Positions 1 to 7,333 of a stretch of 64,000 nt of DNA are shown here, one piece after another; within the stretch, counting starts at the first letter, position 1, and every line of letters begins with the position of its first letter. This DNA comes from Peptostreptococcus russellii (GTDB taxonomy: Bacteria; Bacillota; Clostridia; Peptostreptococcales; Peptostreptococcaceae). The position numbers and the translations under genes were made by a program. Below the pieces are notes generated by a model. That model was not told the DNA's origin and did not search any database. It saw nothing but the letters and a program-made list of their open reading frames with translations. The stretch spans positions 1 through 64,000 of the forward strand of contig NZ_FODF01000004.1 of the NCBI RefSeq assembly GCF_900110295.1, read 5' to 3'.

Positions 1-2705
1 TCATTTTCTTCTGTATCTGGAATTCCGTCTCCATCATCGTCAGTATCTGTGATGTCTGGTGTTCCATCTCCATCTGTATCTCTTTGCACTGTGACAGTAA
101 CTTCTACATTCTTTGTGGAATTACCATCTTCTGATGTTACAATTGCATGAAGTGTGATATTCTGTTCTTCGTAAGTATTTGAATCTTTATCTCCCCATGA
201 AAGACCGTTAGGTGTTCCTGATAAATTACCATTTTCATCAATCGTCAATCCGTAGTTATTTCCTTCATCATGTACTCCTGAAATAGTAAAACCGTCTTCG
301 TTTGCTTCAATTACCTTCGTGTTCGCTGCTACTTCCTGTCCCTCAATTTGTTTTGGTGGATTAGTAACAGTCACTTCAAAGCCTTGTACCACTTTTACAG
401 GAACAGTAACCTCAAAAGGCTCATCTCTATCCGGTACAGTTACTAAAACAACTCCTGTTTTTTCTCCAAGTTCACTTGTGTTTGGTGTTGTTTTCCAAGA
501 ATATTTTGTACCTTCCGGCATTTTAGCTGCGTTTGCAATTCCTGATTTTGCAATAGAACTATCATCTGCTAAGTCTGTATCTTTAGTTATTTCTATTGCT
601 TCCTTAACCGCCTTAGGAGCTTCTTTTACTGTTGCTTTTGCTTCTTCTCCCTTTGTAAATCTTGGATCTGAAGGAATAATACGAACCGTAAGTTCATCAC
701 CGACTTTGCCTAACTTACTTGGATTGTCTACATTTAATTCTAATTCTTTTATTATTGTCTTAGGCACGCCGTTTTCTTCTGCATTTAGGTTATTTATAGT
801 TGCTACGACTTCTCCGTTTTTGTTAATAAGTTGTGCTGTATTTCCTTTTCCTGCATTTTCATTTAGTAAAACAGAAGCTTTTACCTTTTTGTCTCCACTA
901 TAAGGTGCCTTGATTTGTGGTTTACCAATATAAGGACTTTGGTTATTATTAACCTCTTCATCGTCACTCTTTCCATCACCATCAATGTCTTGAACTCTAT
1001 AAAAACCAACACCGTGAGTTTTTGGAATTAATGCATTTGCTGTTTTATCAGTAAGCCATGCATGGAAAACAAAATCATCTCCAAAAGGCTCACCTTCACT
1101 TACTCCGGCTTCATTTCTAAGTTCTTCCAAAATTTGTTCCATCGGCTTATTAAGTTTGTATACATATCGTATAATTACCGGTCTTGGTGAAGCGTCAGAA
1201 AAATTAACATAGTCCTGTAGTCGATTATCTGTAAAATAACCTTTACCGTATTGTGAGTTATTTGGTCTTCTATCTATAGACAAATCCCCTACTTTTTTAT
1301 TGCTTCTCCCCTCAAAGGAAAAGTCAGGCGTCACATCAGTGGCATTACCCATCTTATAAAGTTCTATCCCATCAATATATTTTACAAGTCTTGGGTCAAC
1401 AGAATATTCTAAATTCCATGGCTTATTTTTTGCACTTAGAATGTAGCTTAAGTTGCTGTTTTTTGATATTTTATGATCCACAACAATTGCACCGTTGGAA
1501 CTTCCAATTTTTGGATTCTTTTCGTATCTGCTTTCTACTGATGAGTGTTTAAACCAATCATTTCCAGTGGAAACTGTATTTTCAATGTTATCTTTATCAA
1601 TTCCTTGCACCTTAAAAAAGCCTGTTGAATCAATTCCGGGTACAATTTTATCCTTATCTTGTTTGCTTGTAAGATAGATTCTGTAAAAAAGTTTATCACT
1701 TCTTAATTGACTATCTCCTATTTCTGCAAGAATGTCTTTTACCGGTTTTTCAAAATAGATTTTACCATTGTGTGCTGTTTGTGTATCTGTCGTCTCTCCT
1801 CCTGCAAAGATTCCATTATTACCTCTAATGTAATTAGCTACCCATATATTTTTACTTCTACCAAGTGTGTCGTTTTTTCTTTGAAAAACAATTCTTTGTG
1901 AGCTTGCACCTGCTATTCTTTTAGGCTCAACCTCAATTTTAGTTATATATTTTGCGAGCCTCTCATCAATTTGTAGGTTTACTTTCCAGTTATCTGTTGA
2001 AGCCGCAATATTATGTTTACCATACATTTCAAAGTTAGCCACTGTGGTACGATTATTCTTGGATAGATCATCTGGAGAAAATTTTAAGTCCTGAAAATTA
2101 TATTTCTTGTTTGGTGCATACCCAAGCATTTCATGCTCAGTATTTCCAGATGCCGCTTTATCCGATATACTTCTAACAGCATACATAGTAGGTAATGCTA
2201 CATTTTCCTGTTCTTGTTCTTCCTCATCGGCTTTATTTTCTTGTGTTTCTTGATTTGTTTCCTCAACAGTTAAACTTCCCTGCTCAGTATCTTCTCTACT
2301 TGAACTTTCCTCATTTATCCCATTCTCCTTAGATACCTTATCTAATTCTGATACTTCAGATGATTCGTCTGTGTTTTCTTCCTCCTCACTAACAACTAAA
2401 CTGTTTTTTTCGTCAACAGTGGATGTCTTTACATTATTAGTTTCAATAACTTCATCATTTTCTCTTAATTCATTAACTTCCACATTGTCCGGCTTTGGAA
2501 GATTTTCTTCTAACGAATGTACCTTAATAGTGTTTTCCTCTTCAGGTTTTACTTCAGCAGCATCAACAACAACTGGCGAAACAAATATCATATATCCGAG
2601 CATACATGATACTAATCCTACAGTTAATTTTCTCATTCCATATCGTGGAGTTTTTTCATTTCCTTTTGACTTTTTCTTTTCAATTAATCTTCTTAAATTT
2701 TCCAT
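1..2705 (-). CDS. Large YSIRK-type surface protein, N-terminal part (cut by window edge)
   Basis: The minus-strand frame opens at an ATG at 2705 after GGAGAACGAA and stays open to the left edge (about 901 codons); I checked the frame near 3, 600, 1200 and 2700. The N-terminus has a YSIRK-like signal (YGMRKLTVGLVSCMLGYM, residues ~23-40) followed by an AEV/E-rich linker, so export to the septal wall and sortase anchoring are expected. The middle holds two similar modules, each with an 'FYRVQDIDGDGKSD' or 'FFKVQGIDKDN' end. Then come Rib/cadherin-like repeats rich in T, V and P, and finally aspartate-rich TSP3-type calcium-binding repeats (DTDGDGTPDITDTDDDGDG). The C-terminus and any LPXTG motif are outside the window. 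The ligand is unknown. An Rrf2 regulator lies 68 bp upstream on the same strand. An adhesin role is inferred from architecture only. Confidence 0.82.
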   Translation of the reverse strand, partial: MENLRRLIEKKKSKGNEKTPRYGMRKLTVGLVSCMLGYMIFVSPVVVDAAEVKPEEENTIKVHSLEENLPKPDNVEVNELRENDEVIETNNVKTSTVDEKNSLVVSEEEENTDESSEVSELDKVSKENGINEESSSREDTEQGSLTVEETNQETQENKADEEEQEQENVALPTMYAVRSISDKAASGNTEHEMLGYAPNKKYNFQDLKFSPDDLSKNNRTTVANFEMYGKHNIAASTDNWKVNLQIDERLAKYITKIEVEPKRIAGASSQRIVFQRKNDTLGRSKNIWVANYIRGNNGIFAGGETTDTQTAHNGKIYFEKPVKDILAEIGDSQLRSDKLFYRIYLTSKQDKDKIVPGIDSTGFFKVQGIDKDNIENTVSTGNDWFKHSSVESRYEKNPKIGSSNGAIVVDHKISKNSNLSYILSAKNKPWNLEYSVDPRLVKYIDGIELYKMGNATDVTPDFSFEGRSNKKVGDLSIDRRPNNSQYGKGYFTDNRLQDYVNFSDASPRPVIIRYVYKLNKPMEQILEELRNEAGVSEGEPFGDDFVFHAWLTDKTANALIPKTHGVGFYRVQDIDGDGKSDDEEVNNNQSPYIGKPQIKAPYSGDKKVKASVLLNENAGKGNTAQLINKNGEVVATINNLNAEENGVPKTIIKELELNVDNPSKLGKVGDELTVRIIPSDPRFTKGEEAKATVKEAPKAVKEAIEITKDTDLADDSSIAKSGIANAAKMPEGTKYSWKTTPNTSELGEKTGVVLVTVPDRDEPFEVTVPVKVVQGFEVTVTNPPKQIEGQEVAANTKVIEANEDGFTISGVHDEGNNYGLTIDENGNLSGTPNGLSWGDKDSNTYEEQNITLHAIVTSEDGNSTKNVEVTVTVQRDTDGDGTPDITDTDDDGDGIPDTEEN

Positions 2706-2773
2706 TTCGTTCTCCTATATTACTCTTAAAAATTTCTGCTGTTTAGGTTCATTTTTACTTTTGGAAAGCTTAC

Positions 2774-3205
2774 TCAAGAACTATCTAAATATCTGACCCC
2801 CCCCCCCGAATTTTTGAGTTTTTCAATGGTTGTAGACTTTAGTTTACTTTCTAATTCTTCTTGTAAAGATAGATAGAACCTTCTAACAGGGCAACTCCCT
2901 GTAGCATATAAACTACAATCTTCTTCATCTTCCAAACATGGATTGATTTGTATTGTAGGCTCCATGATTACAATTACATCATAAAGACTTATTTCATCAG
3001 CAGGTTTAGCTACTTGAAATCCCCCCTTAGTGCCTCTAACCATTTTTAATAATCCTGCTTTTGACAATTTCCTTAAAATCCTCATAATATAATTTTTAGA
3101 AACCTGAGTTGCTTCAGATATTTCTTCTGAAGTTACAATGTCGTTTTGTTGGCTTAAAAACATTACAATCCTGACTGCATAATCTGTTGTTTTATTTAAC
3201 TGCAT
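2774..3205 (-). CDS. Rrf2-family transcriptional regulator with Fe-S-type cysteines
   Basis: 143 aa, the usual length for IscR/NsrR/CymR-type regulators. An N-terminal winged helix (MQLNKTTDYAVRIVMFLSQQ) is followed by the recognition helix region (EISEATQVSKNYIMRILRKL) and a dimer helix. Three cysteines at about residues 90, 97 and 105 (PC-x6-C-x7-C) match the cluster-binding loop of Fe-S Rrf2 proteins, so sensing of redox state, NO or Fe-S status is likely; this is inference from the family. The start ATG follows GGAGAGGTGAAAG. A 9-bp inverted repeat just upstream is the probable autoregulatory operator. The 3' end contains an 11-G tract. The surface-protein gene follows 68 bp downstream on the same strand and may be its target. 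The exact subfamily cannot be decided by eye. Confidence 0.9.
   Translation of the reverse strand: MQLNKTTDYAVRIVMFLSQQNDIVTSEEISEATQVSKNYIMRILRKLSKAGLLKMVRGTKGGFQVAKPADEISLYDVIVIMEPTIQINPCLEDEEDCSLYATGSCPVRRFYLSLQEELESKLKSTTIEKLKNSGGGVRYLDSS
2797..2807. repeat. Homopolymeric C/G tract of 11 bp
   Basis: Eleven consecutive C on the plus strand, so poly-G in the coding strand of the Rrf2 gene, near its 3' end (codons for the Gly run before VRYLDSS). It also lies about 92 bp upstream of the surface-protein start codon. Tracts of this length slip easily during replication. Loss or gain of one or two G changes only the last few residues of the Rrf2 protein. A length effect on the distal gene is possible but unproven. 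Confidence 0.95.
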
Positions 3206-3218
3206 CTTTCACCTCTCC

Positions 3219-3245
3219 AATACAAAACAATATGTATTTTGTATT
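3219..3245 (-). promoter_or_regulatory. Inverted-repeat operator upstream of the Rrf2 gene
   Basis: AATACAAAA (3219-3227) and TTTTGTATT (3237-3245) form a perfect 9-bp inverted repeat with a 9-nt spacer. It is placed 14-40 bp upstream of the Rrf2 start codon. Rrf2 regulators bind AT-rich dyads of this size, so autoregulation is likely. Confidence 0.65.
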
Positions 3246-3264
3246 GTTTTAAAAAATCTTTTTA

Positions 3265-4056
3265 CTACTTAGAACCTCTCTCCACATATTTCTCCAATAT
3301 AGGGTAAAAAAGTTTCTCCTCAGCTTCTTCTCTTGCCTTCACAGCATCTTCTTTTTTTATAAAAGTTCCTAATGTATATCTCTTCCTTTTCAATGTAATG
3401 TATGCCACCCACCTTCCTTTCTTTGTTTGACTGACGCCTTTGTAACCGCTTGTATTTCTTTTGGATAATTTTGATGTCAACATTGGCGGAACTGCACCAT
3501 CTATTCTTGTGAAATTATCCTGCCTCTGTAAACATCCGCAACTTTTTGTATGACCGGTTATTAAATTTCCTCTTTCTGCGTATGTATAATTGCCACAAGA
3601 ACACTTGCAAAAATACTTACCTTTTTCTTCATCAAAAGATAAAACTTGCAATCTTCCTATCTTTTTTCCTAACAGATTTTGATGATCATGATTTCCACAG
3701 TCTTTAACATATCCTCTATCTAATTGCTTTTTTGTTGCTTCGATATATTCGCCACACTTCAAACACCGACATTTCCAAACTACAGTCTTATCTTTTCTTT
3801 TTTCAGTTTTACTTTCTACAATTAAGTTGTGATATTTTTTGCCCGTAATATCTGCATATCTGCTATTTATCTCTTTCATTCTGCATCCACAACTTTTTGT
3901 TCTTCCAGCTTTTAAATTAGCTATTTCTACAAAAGTTTCATTTCCACAGTCGCACTTACATCTACAGATCTTTCTGTTTTTTTCATTTCTTACAACCTCA
4001 TTCACAGTCAATCTGCCGAATCTTTTGTTTATTAATTCTTTCTCAATCGGACGCAT
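3265..4056 (-). CDS. Zinc-ribbon repeat protein with C-terminal AP2 domain
   Basis: 263 aa. Three similar units of about 55-60 residues each begin GRLTV/HNLIV/GRLQV and carry paired cysteine clusters (CRCKCDCGN then KSCGC; CRCLKCG then DCGN; CKCSCGN then KSCGC), which suggests three small zinc-binding folds. The C-terminus (~residues 205-255: YKGVSQTKKGRWVAYI then LGTFIKKEDAVKAREEAE) is an AP2/ERF-type DNA-binding domain of the kind found in phage and mobile-element homing endonucleases and integrases. No HNH or other nuclease motif is visible, so this is probably a DNA-binding protein rather than an active endonuclease. The gene lies between the Rrf2 regulator and a 96-bp inverted-repeat segment that separates it from a serine recombinase; all are on the minus strand. 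Function unknown. Confidence 0.75.
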   Translation of the reverse strand: MRPIEKELINKRFGRLTVNEVVRNEKNRKICRCKCDCGNETFVEIANLKAGRTKSCGCRMKEINSRYADITGKKYHNLIVESKTEKRKDKTVVWKCRCLKCGEYIEATKKQLDRGYVKDCGNHDHQNLLGKKIGRLQVLSFDEEKGKYFCKCSCGNYTYAERGNLITGHTKSCGCLQRQDNFTRIDGAVPPMLTSKLSKRNTSGYKGVSQTKKGRWVAYITLKRKRYTLGTFIKKEDAVKAREEAEEKLFYPILEKYVERGSK

Positions 4057-4137
4057 TTAAACTTAATCTCCACCTTCCTTTCAAACACCCTAAGGATGAA
4101 GCCCTGTCAAATGTTAAATTATTATGTAAATAAAAGC

Positions 4138-4233
4138 TCACTTTTAAGAACAGATATGTTACAATAATTATGATTAGGAATAAACTGATGATAGGAGGAT
4201 AGTCCTTATAATTATTGGTGTTCTTAAAAGTGA
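4138..4233. repeat. 96-bp segment bounded by a perfect 14-bp inverted repeat
   Basis: TCACTTTTAAGAAC (4138-4151) and its exact reverse complement (4220-4233) bound 68 bp. Inside is a second imperfect dyad (CAATAATTAT..AGGA against TCCT.ATAATTATTG). The segment lies between the 3' end of the serine recombinase gene and the 5' end of the AP2 gene. Possible roles: recombinase crossover/res site, invertible promoter segment, or a small non-autonomous element. No target-site duplication was obvious. It is too AT-rich and lacks the U-run of a normal terminator. Confidence 0.85.
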
Positions 4234-4250
4234 ACCATTTAGTTCATTTT

Positions 4251-4850
4251 TTATTTAAAATTTTGTTCTTCTAACCATTTTGAAAACATACTTGGACTTG
4301 CTTCTAACATTTTTGCTCCTTCCCTAAGCGATATTTCTCTGTTCTTCCACATTTTCGCAACCTCATAAAACTTACAAGGAAGTTCTCTTCGTGGTCTGCC
4401 AAATTTCACGCCTCGCTTTTTTGCTTCGGTGATACCTTCCATCTGTCTTTGGTGAGTATTTTCTCTTTCAATTTGTGCGACATATGATAATATCTGTAAA
4501 ACTATATCGGAGATAAATTTTCCTGTTAAGTCATTTATTTTTTCTCTTGTATCAAGCAATGGGAAATCTAAAACTACAATGTCCACTTTTTTGTCTTTAG
4601 TGATTGTATTCCATTCTTGAATTATCTCTTCATAGTTTCTACCAAGTCGATCTATAGATTTTATAAATAACTCGTCTCCCTCTTTTAATTTTTTTATCAA
4701 CCGATTATATTTTTTACGATTAAAATCTTTGCCACTCGCCTTATCAATATAAATATTTTTAACATCAATTCCTTCTTTAAGAATAGCTGTCAACTGACGG
4801 TCTATATTTTGTTCTTTTGTTGATACTCTGATATATCCGTATTTCATCAT
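4251..4850 (-). CDS. Small serine recombinase (resolvase/invertase type)
   Basis: 199 aa, typical of Tn3-resolvase/Pin invertase proteins. The catalytic domain begins YGYIRVSTKEQNIDRQ with the nucleophile Ser at about residue 10. The 'ASGKDFNRKKYNRLI' and 'DELFIKSIDRLGRNYEEI' motifs follow, then the long E helix, with a C-terminal Hin-like helix-turn-helix (GRPRRELP... ISLREGAKMLEASPSMFSKWL). It would cut at a 2-bp crossover and resolve or invert DNA. The start is one of two adjacent ATGs at 4850 or 4847 behind AGGAGGAGGAT; the second has better spacing. Downstream lies the 96-bp inverted-repeat segment, a candidate substrate. It is too small to be the large serine integrase expected to move the whole element. 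Confidence 0.93.
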   Translation of the reverse strand: MMKYGYIRVSTKEQNIDRQLTAILKEGIDVKNIYIDKASGKDFNRKKYNRLIKKLKEGDELFIKSIDRLGRNYEEIIQEWNTITKDKKVDIVVLDFPLLDTREKINDLTGKFISDIVLQILSYVAQIERENTHQRQMEGITEAKKRGVKFGRPRRELPCKFYEVAKMWKNREISLREGAKMLEASPSMFSKWLEEQNFK

Positions 4851-4989
4851 ATCCTCCTCCTATCTTCACCACTCATATATGAAATGTTATTTAATTGTTT
4901 TAAACAACTGTTTTTTGCTTAAACTTATGATATAATGAATAAAATAGAATTTTTGCTTAAAGCTTGTTATCCAAATCATTCTTTTGTAG

Positions 4990-5095
4990 CAAGCACAGTA
5001 AGTGTACGGACACTTACGAAAAAATTGACGAAGCAGCCACATGTGTCTGCTTCTTTTTTTGTTAATTTTTAAGCTTGTTAGGGAGCACCCTAAGA
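4990..5095 (+). other. oriT: Candidate oriT upstream of mobC-relaxase
   Basis: GTAAGTGT (4998-5005) and ACACTTAC (5010-5017) form a perfect 8-bp inverted repeat with ACGG between. The arm resembles the TAAGTG arm of MOBQ/MOBP oriTs such as RSF1010. A second inverted repeat TTAGGG-AGCA-CCCTAA (5078-5093) follows, next to AGACCCC. The region sits directly upstream of mobC and the relaxase, where oriT is normally found. The nic position cannot be set by eye. Confidence 0.5.
5030..5060 (+). terminator. Intrinsic terminator between oriT region and mobC
   Basis: GAAGCAG-C-CACATGTG-T-CTGCTTC is a near-perfect hairpin followed by seven T. It would stop plus-strand transcription entering from the recombinase side, so mobC must use a promoter in the ~65 bp after it or rely on readthrough. 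Confidence 0.7.
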
Positions 5096-5125
5096 CCCCA
5101 AATACAGATAAAGGAGGAATTGTTT

Positions 5126-5476
5126 ATGGCAAATAGAATACGAAATGAAAGACTTGAAATTAAACTAACTGAAGAAGAAAAGGCTATTTTTGTAGAGAAA
5201 AGAAAACTTGCAAAGTGCAGAAATATGAGCCACTTCATTCGTAAATGCGTTTTGGAAAAGGAAATTTATATCGTAGATTTAGAACCGTTTCGAGATTTAC
5301 AAGGCTTACTATCAAATGCTACAAATAATATTAACCAGATTGCAAAACGAGTAAATTCGACAGGTATAATCTACAAAGATGACATTGATGACATAAAAAA
5401 AGAGATTGAACATTTCTCAAGAGAATTATGGAAAATTCATTCATTACTCCTAAATAGAACTTCTGGAGGTGATTAA
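5126..5476 (+). CDS. mobC: MobC-like relaxosome accessory protein
   Basis: 116 aa from the ATG at 5126, which follows AAAGGAGGAATTGTTT; this start is preferred over an upstream in-frame TTG that has no ribosome binding site. The N-terminal half (RNERLEIKLTEEEKAIF...RNMSHFIRKCVLEKEIY) is a ribbon-helix-helix-like DNA-binding fold. The C-terminal half is the MobC 'LSNATNNINQIAKRVNSTG' helix pair typical of the bacterial mobilisation protein family. MobC opens oriT DNA and helps the relaxase reach the nic site. It ends 5 bp before the relaxase ATG, so the two are co-translated, and the candidate oriT is immediately upstream. Confidence 0.9.
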   Translation: MANRIRNERLEIKLTEEEKAIFVEKRKLAKCRNMSHFIRKCVLEKEIYIVDLEPFRDLQGLLSNATNNINQIAKRVNSTGIIYKDDIDDIKKEIEHFSRELWKIHSLLLNRTSGGD

Positions 5477-5481
5477 ATTTA

Positions 5482-6813
5482 ATGGCTATCACAAAGATAC
5501 ACCCTATAAAATTAACCCTTAACCTTGCCATTTCATATATCATTGACGAAGAAAAAACAGATAAACAAATTTTAGTTAGCACTCATAAATGTCACGAATC
5601 AACTGCTCATACTCAATTTTTAAGAACAAGAGAACATGCAGGAACAAAAGGGACTGTACTCGCAAGACATCTTATTCAATCCTTTTTACCGGGAGAAGCA
5701 ACGCCTGAAATGGCACACCAAATCGGTCTTGAATTATGTAAGAAAATATTAAAAGATCAATATGAATTTGTTTTATCTACTCATATAGACAAAGGGCATA
5801 TCCATAATCATATCATCTTTAACAATGTAAATATGGTTACCGGAAAATGCTATCAATCGAACAAGAAAAGCTATCATAAAATCAGATATCAAAGCGATAA
5901 ATTGTGCAAAGAAAACAATCTTTCTGTTATTGATGAGCACTACGAAATCTATAAGAAAAAGTACAAAACAAAAGGTAAGTCTTGGTATGAAAATGAACAG
6001 GCAAGGCGTGGTTCTTCTTGGAAAAGTAGACTTCAATTTGACATTGATCGTATAATAAAACAATCTCAAAATTGGGATGAATTTCTGAATAAAATGGCTG
6101 AGCTTGGTTATGAAATTAAGTATGGTAAACACATCGCTTTTAAACCAAAAGACAAGGCAAGATTTACAAGAGCAAAAACAATTGGAAAAGATTATACCGA
6201 AGAAAGATTAAAAGAACGCATTGAAAAAAGAAAAGCCATTAAGACTCCTGCCATAAAAAAACGCATTGGTACGATCATTGACATGAACACCAATACGAAG
6301 GTGAGAGAATGCAAAGGCTATGAATATTGGGCAACAAAACATAACCTTCACACAATGGCTGAATCCGTTATTTTTATTAGAGAGCATGGCATTAAATCCG
6401 TTAATCAACTTGATGAATATATTCAAAAAACAGCTGATGAAAGGCAAAATTTACAGGATGAAATAAAGTCCATTGATGAGACAATGCAAGCGTTATCTAT
6501 ATCTATGGAACAAGTTCATACCGTTAAAAAATACAGGGAATATTATAAAGAACATAAGGCAAATCCTTCTGATAAGGCGTTTTCCATTGAATATAAAACG
6601 CAAATTACCCTCTACGAAACTGCCCTCTCAGAGCTTAAAAAATCTTATTCTAAGTTGCCAAAATCAAAGGATATTTTAAATAGGCTTGATAAGTTACAAG
6701 AAAAAAAGAACGTCCTTATGCAAGAGTATTCTATCGCAAAATCTACTATGGACGAGCTTTATAAGATACGAAAGAATTACGGAATTTATATGGATAAGGA
6801 GATGGAGAGATAA
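5482..6813 (+). CDS. MOBP-type relaxase
   Basis: 443 aa relaxase/mobilisation nuclease (VirD2-like family). The histidine triad motif HIDKGHIHNHIIFNN starts at residue 101 and binds the metal. An N-terminal tyrosine near residue 19 (ISYIIDEEKT) is a candidate nicking residue. The C-terminal half (residues ~230-440) is a basic, charged helical region with predicted coiled coil (ERQNLQDEIKSIDETMQ, KLQEKKNVLMQEYSIAKSTM). It nicks oriT and pilots the strand to the VirD4 coupling protein encoded at 43.4-45.2 kb. The start follows GGAGGTGATTAAATTTA. It is convergent with the cargo operon and separated from it by a bidirectional terminator. In Tn1549-like elements the relaxase is also encoded apart from the T4SS block. 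Confidence 0.92.
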   Translation: MAITKIHPIKLTLNLAISYIIDEEKTDKQILVSTHKCHESTAHTQFLRTREHAGTKGTVLARHLIQSFLPGEATPEMAHQIGLELCKKILKDQYEFVLSTHIDKGHIHNHIIFNNVNMVTGKCYQSNKKSYHKIRYQSDKLCKENNLSVIDEHYEIYKKKYKTKGKSWYENEQARRGSSWKSRLQFDIDRIIKQSQNWDEFLNKMAELGYEIKYGKHIAFKPKDKARFTRAKTIGKDYTEERLKERIEKRKAIKTPAIKKRIGTIIDMNTNTKVRECKGYEYWATKHNLHTMAESVIFIREHGIKSVNQLDEYIQKTADERQNLQDEIKSIDETMQALSISMEQVHTVKKYREYYKEHKANPSDKAFSIEYKTQITLYETALSELKKSYSKLPKSKDILNRLDKLQEKKNVLMQEYSIAKSTMDELYKIRKNYGIYMDKEMER

Positions 6814-6836
6814 TTTTTTCTCTACCTTATTCAAAG

Positions 6837-6876
6837 AAAAAATCTGTCAGAAGTAACTTCCGACAGATTTTTCTGC
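6837..6876. terminator. Bidirectional terminator between relaxase and MarR gene
   Basis: AATCTGTC-A-GAAG-TAA-CTTC-C-GACAGATT is a strong stem flanked by A-run and T-run, so it can terminate both convergent transcripts (relaxase on plus, the osmC operon on minus). Confidence 0.85.
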
Positions 6877-6880
6877 TCTT

Positions 6881-7318
6881 TTATTTTTCTTTCCAATTTG
6901 TAGCTGCAACTACCATCTTATCAAGAATTTCTAAAAAAACTTTTTGATCTTCTTCAGAAACGCCAGCTAAACAAACATCTCTAAAATTCTGTACTATCTC
7001 CGTTAATTTAGTGTTTTTTAACCGACCTTTATCAGTTAGCACGAGAATTTTCTTTCGCCTGTCATTGATATCTTCTTGTCGTAATATTAAATCTTCTCTT
7101 TCTAAACGGTCAAGTATTCCTGTAACCGTTGATTCTTTCGTACCCATTAAATCAGCTAATGATTTTTGAGTAAGATTTTCTTTTTTATTTATGTAATACA
7201 TAGCAATCCATTGTGATTTTGTAACGCCATGTTTAATAAGTCTGCTATTTAAAGCATCTGATAAAGTTTTAGATGCAACATTAGTTACAAATGCCACACA
7301 ATGATCTAAGTCAAACAA
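6881..7318 (-). CDS. MarR-family regulator, OhrR-like
   Basis: 145 aa winged-helix regulator (QKSLADLMGTKESTVTGILDRLEREDLI recognition region; DINDRRKKILVLTDKG wing). Cys7 in LDHCVAFVT aligns by position with the N-terminal peroxide-sensing cysteine of OhrR (LxxQLCFxLY). With the osmC neighbour this suggests organic peroxide sensing; this is inference. It starts with TTG at 7318, 8 nt after GGAGG. It is the last gene of the minus-strand operon osmC, lpd, lplA, marR and follows lplA by 15 bp. The dyad at 10484-10501 in front of osmC is the probable operator. Confidence 0.82.
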   Translation of the reverse strand: MFDLDHCVAFVTNVASKTLSDALNSRLIKHGVTKSQWIAMYYINKKENLTQKSLADLMGTKESTVTGILDRLEREDLILRQEDINDRRKKILVLTDKGRLKNTKLTEIVQNFRDVCLAGVSEEDQKVFLEILDKMVVAATNWKEK

Positions 7319-7333
7319 AAATATTCCTCCGTC

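Noticed and set aside
319-903. 194-codon plus-strand open frame (Ser/Thr/Phe rich)
   Set aside because: It is the reverse of the large surface-protein gene; its odd composition is explained by the repeats on the other strand, and it has no ribosome binding site or recognisable domain.
4138-4233. Simple intrinsic terminator after the serine recombinase
   Set aside because: The arms are 68 bp apart and AT-rich with no T-run at the right place, so a recombination site or invertible segment is more likely.
5773-6447. Two minus-strand open frames opposite the relaxase
   Set aside because: They are antisense shadows of the relaxase coding region, which has intact motifs on the plus strand.
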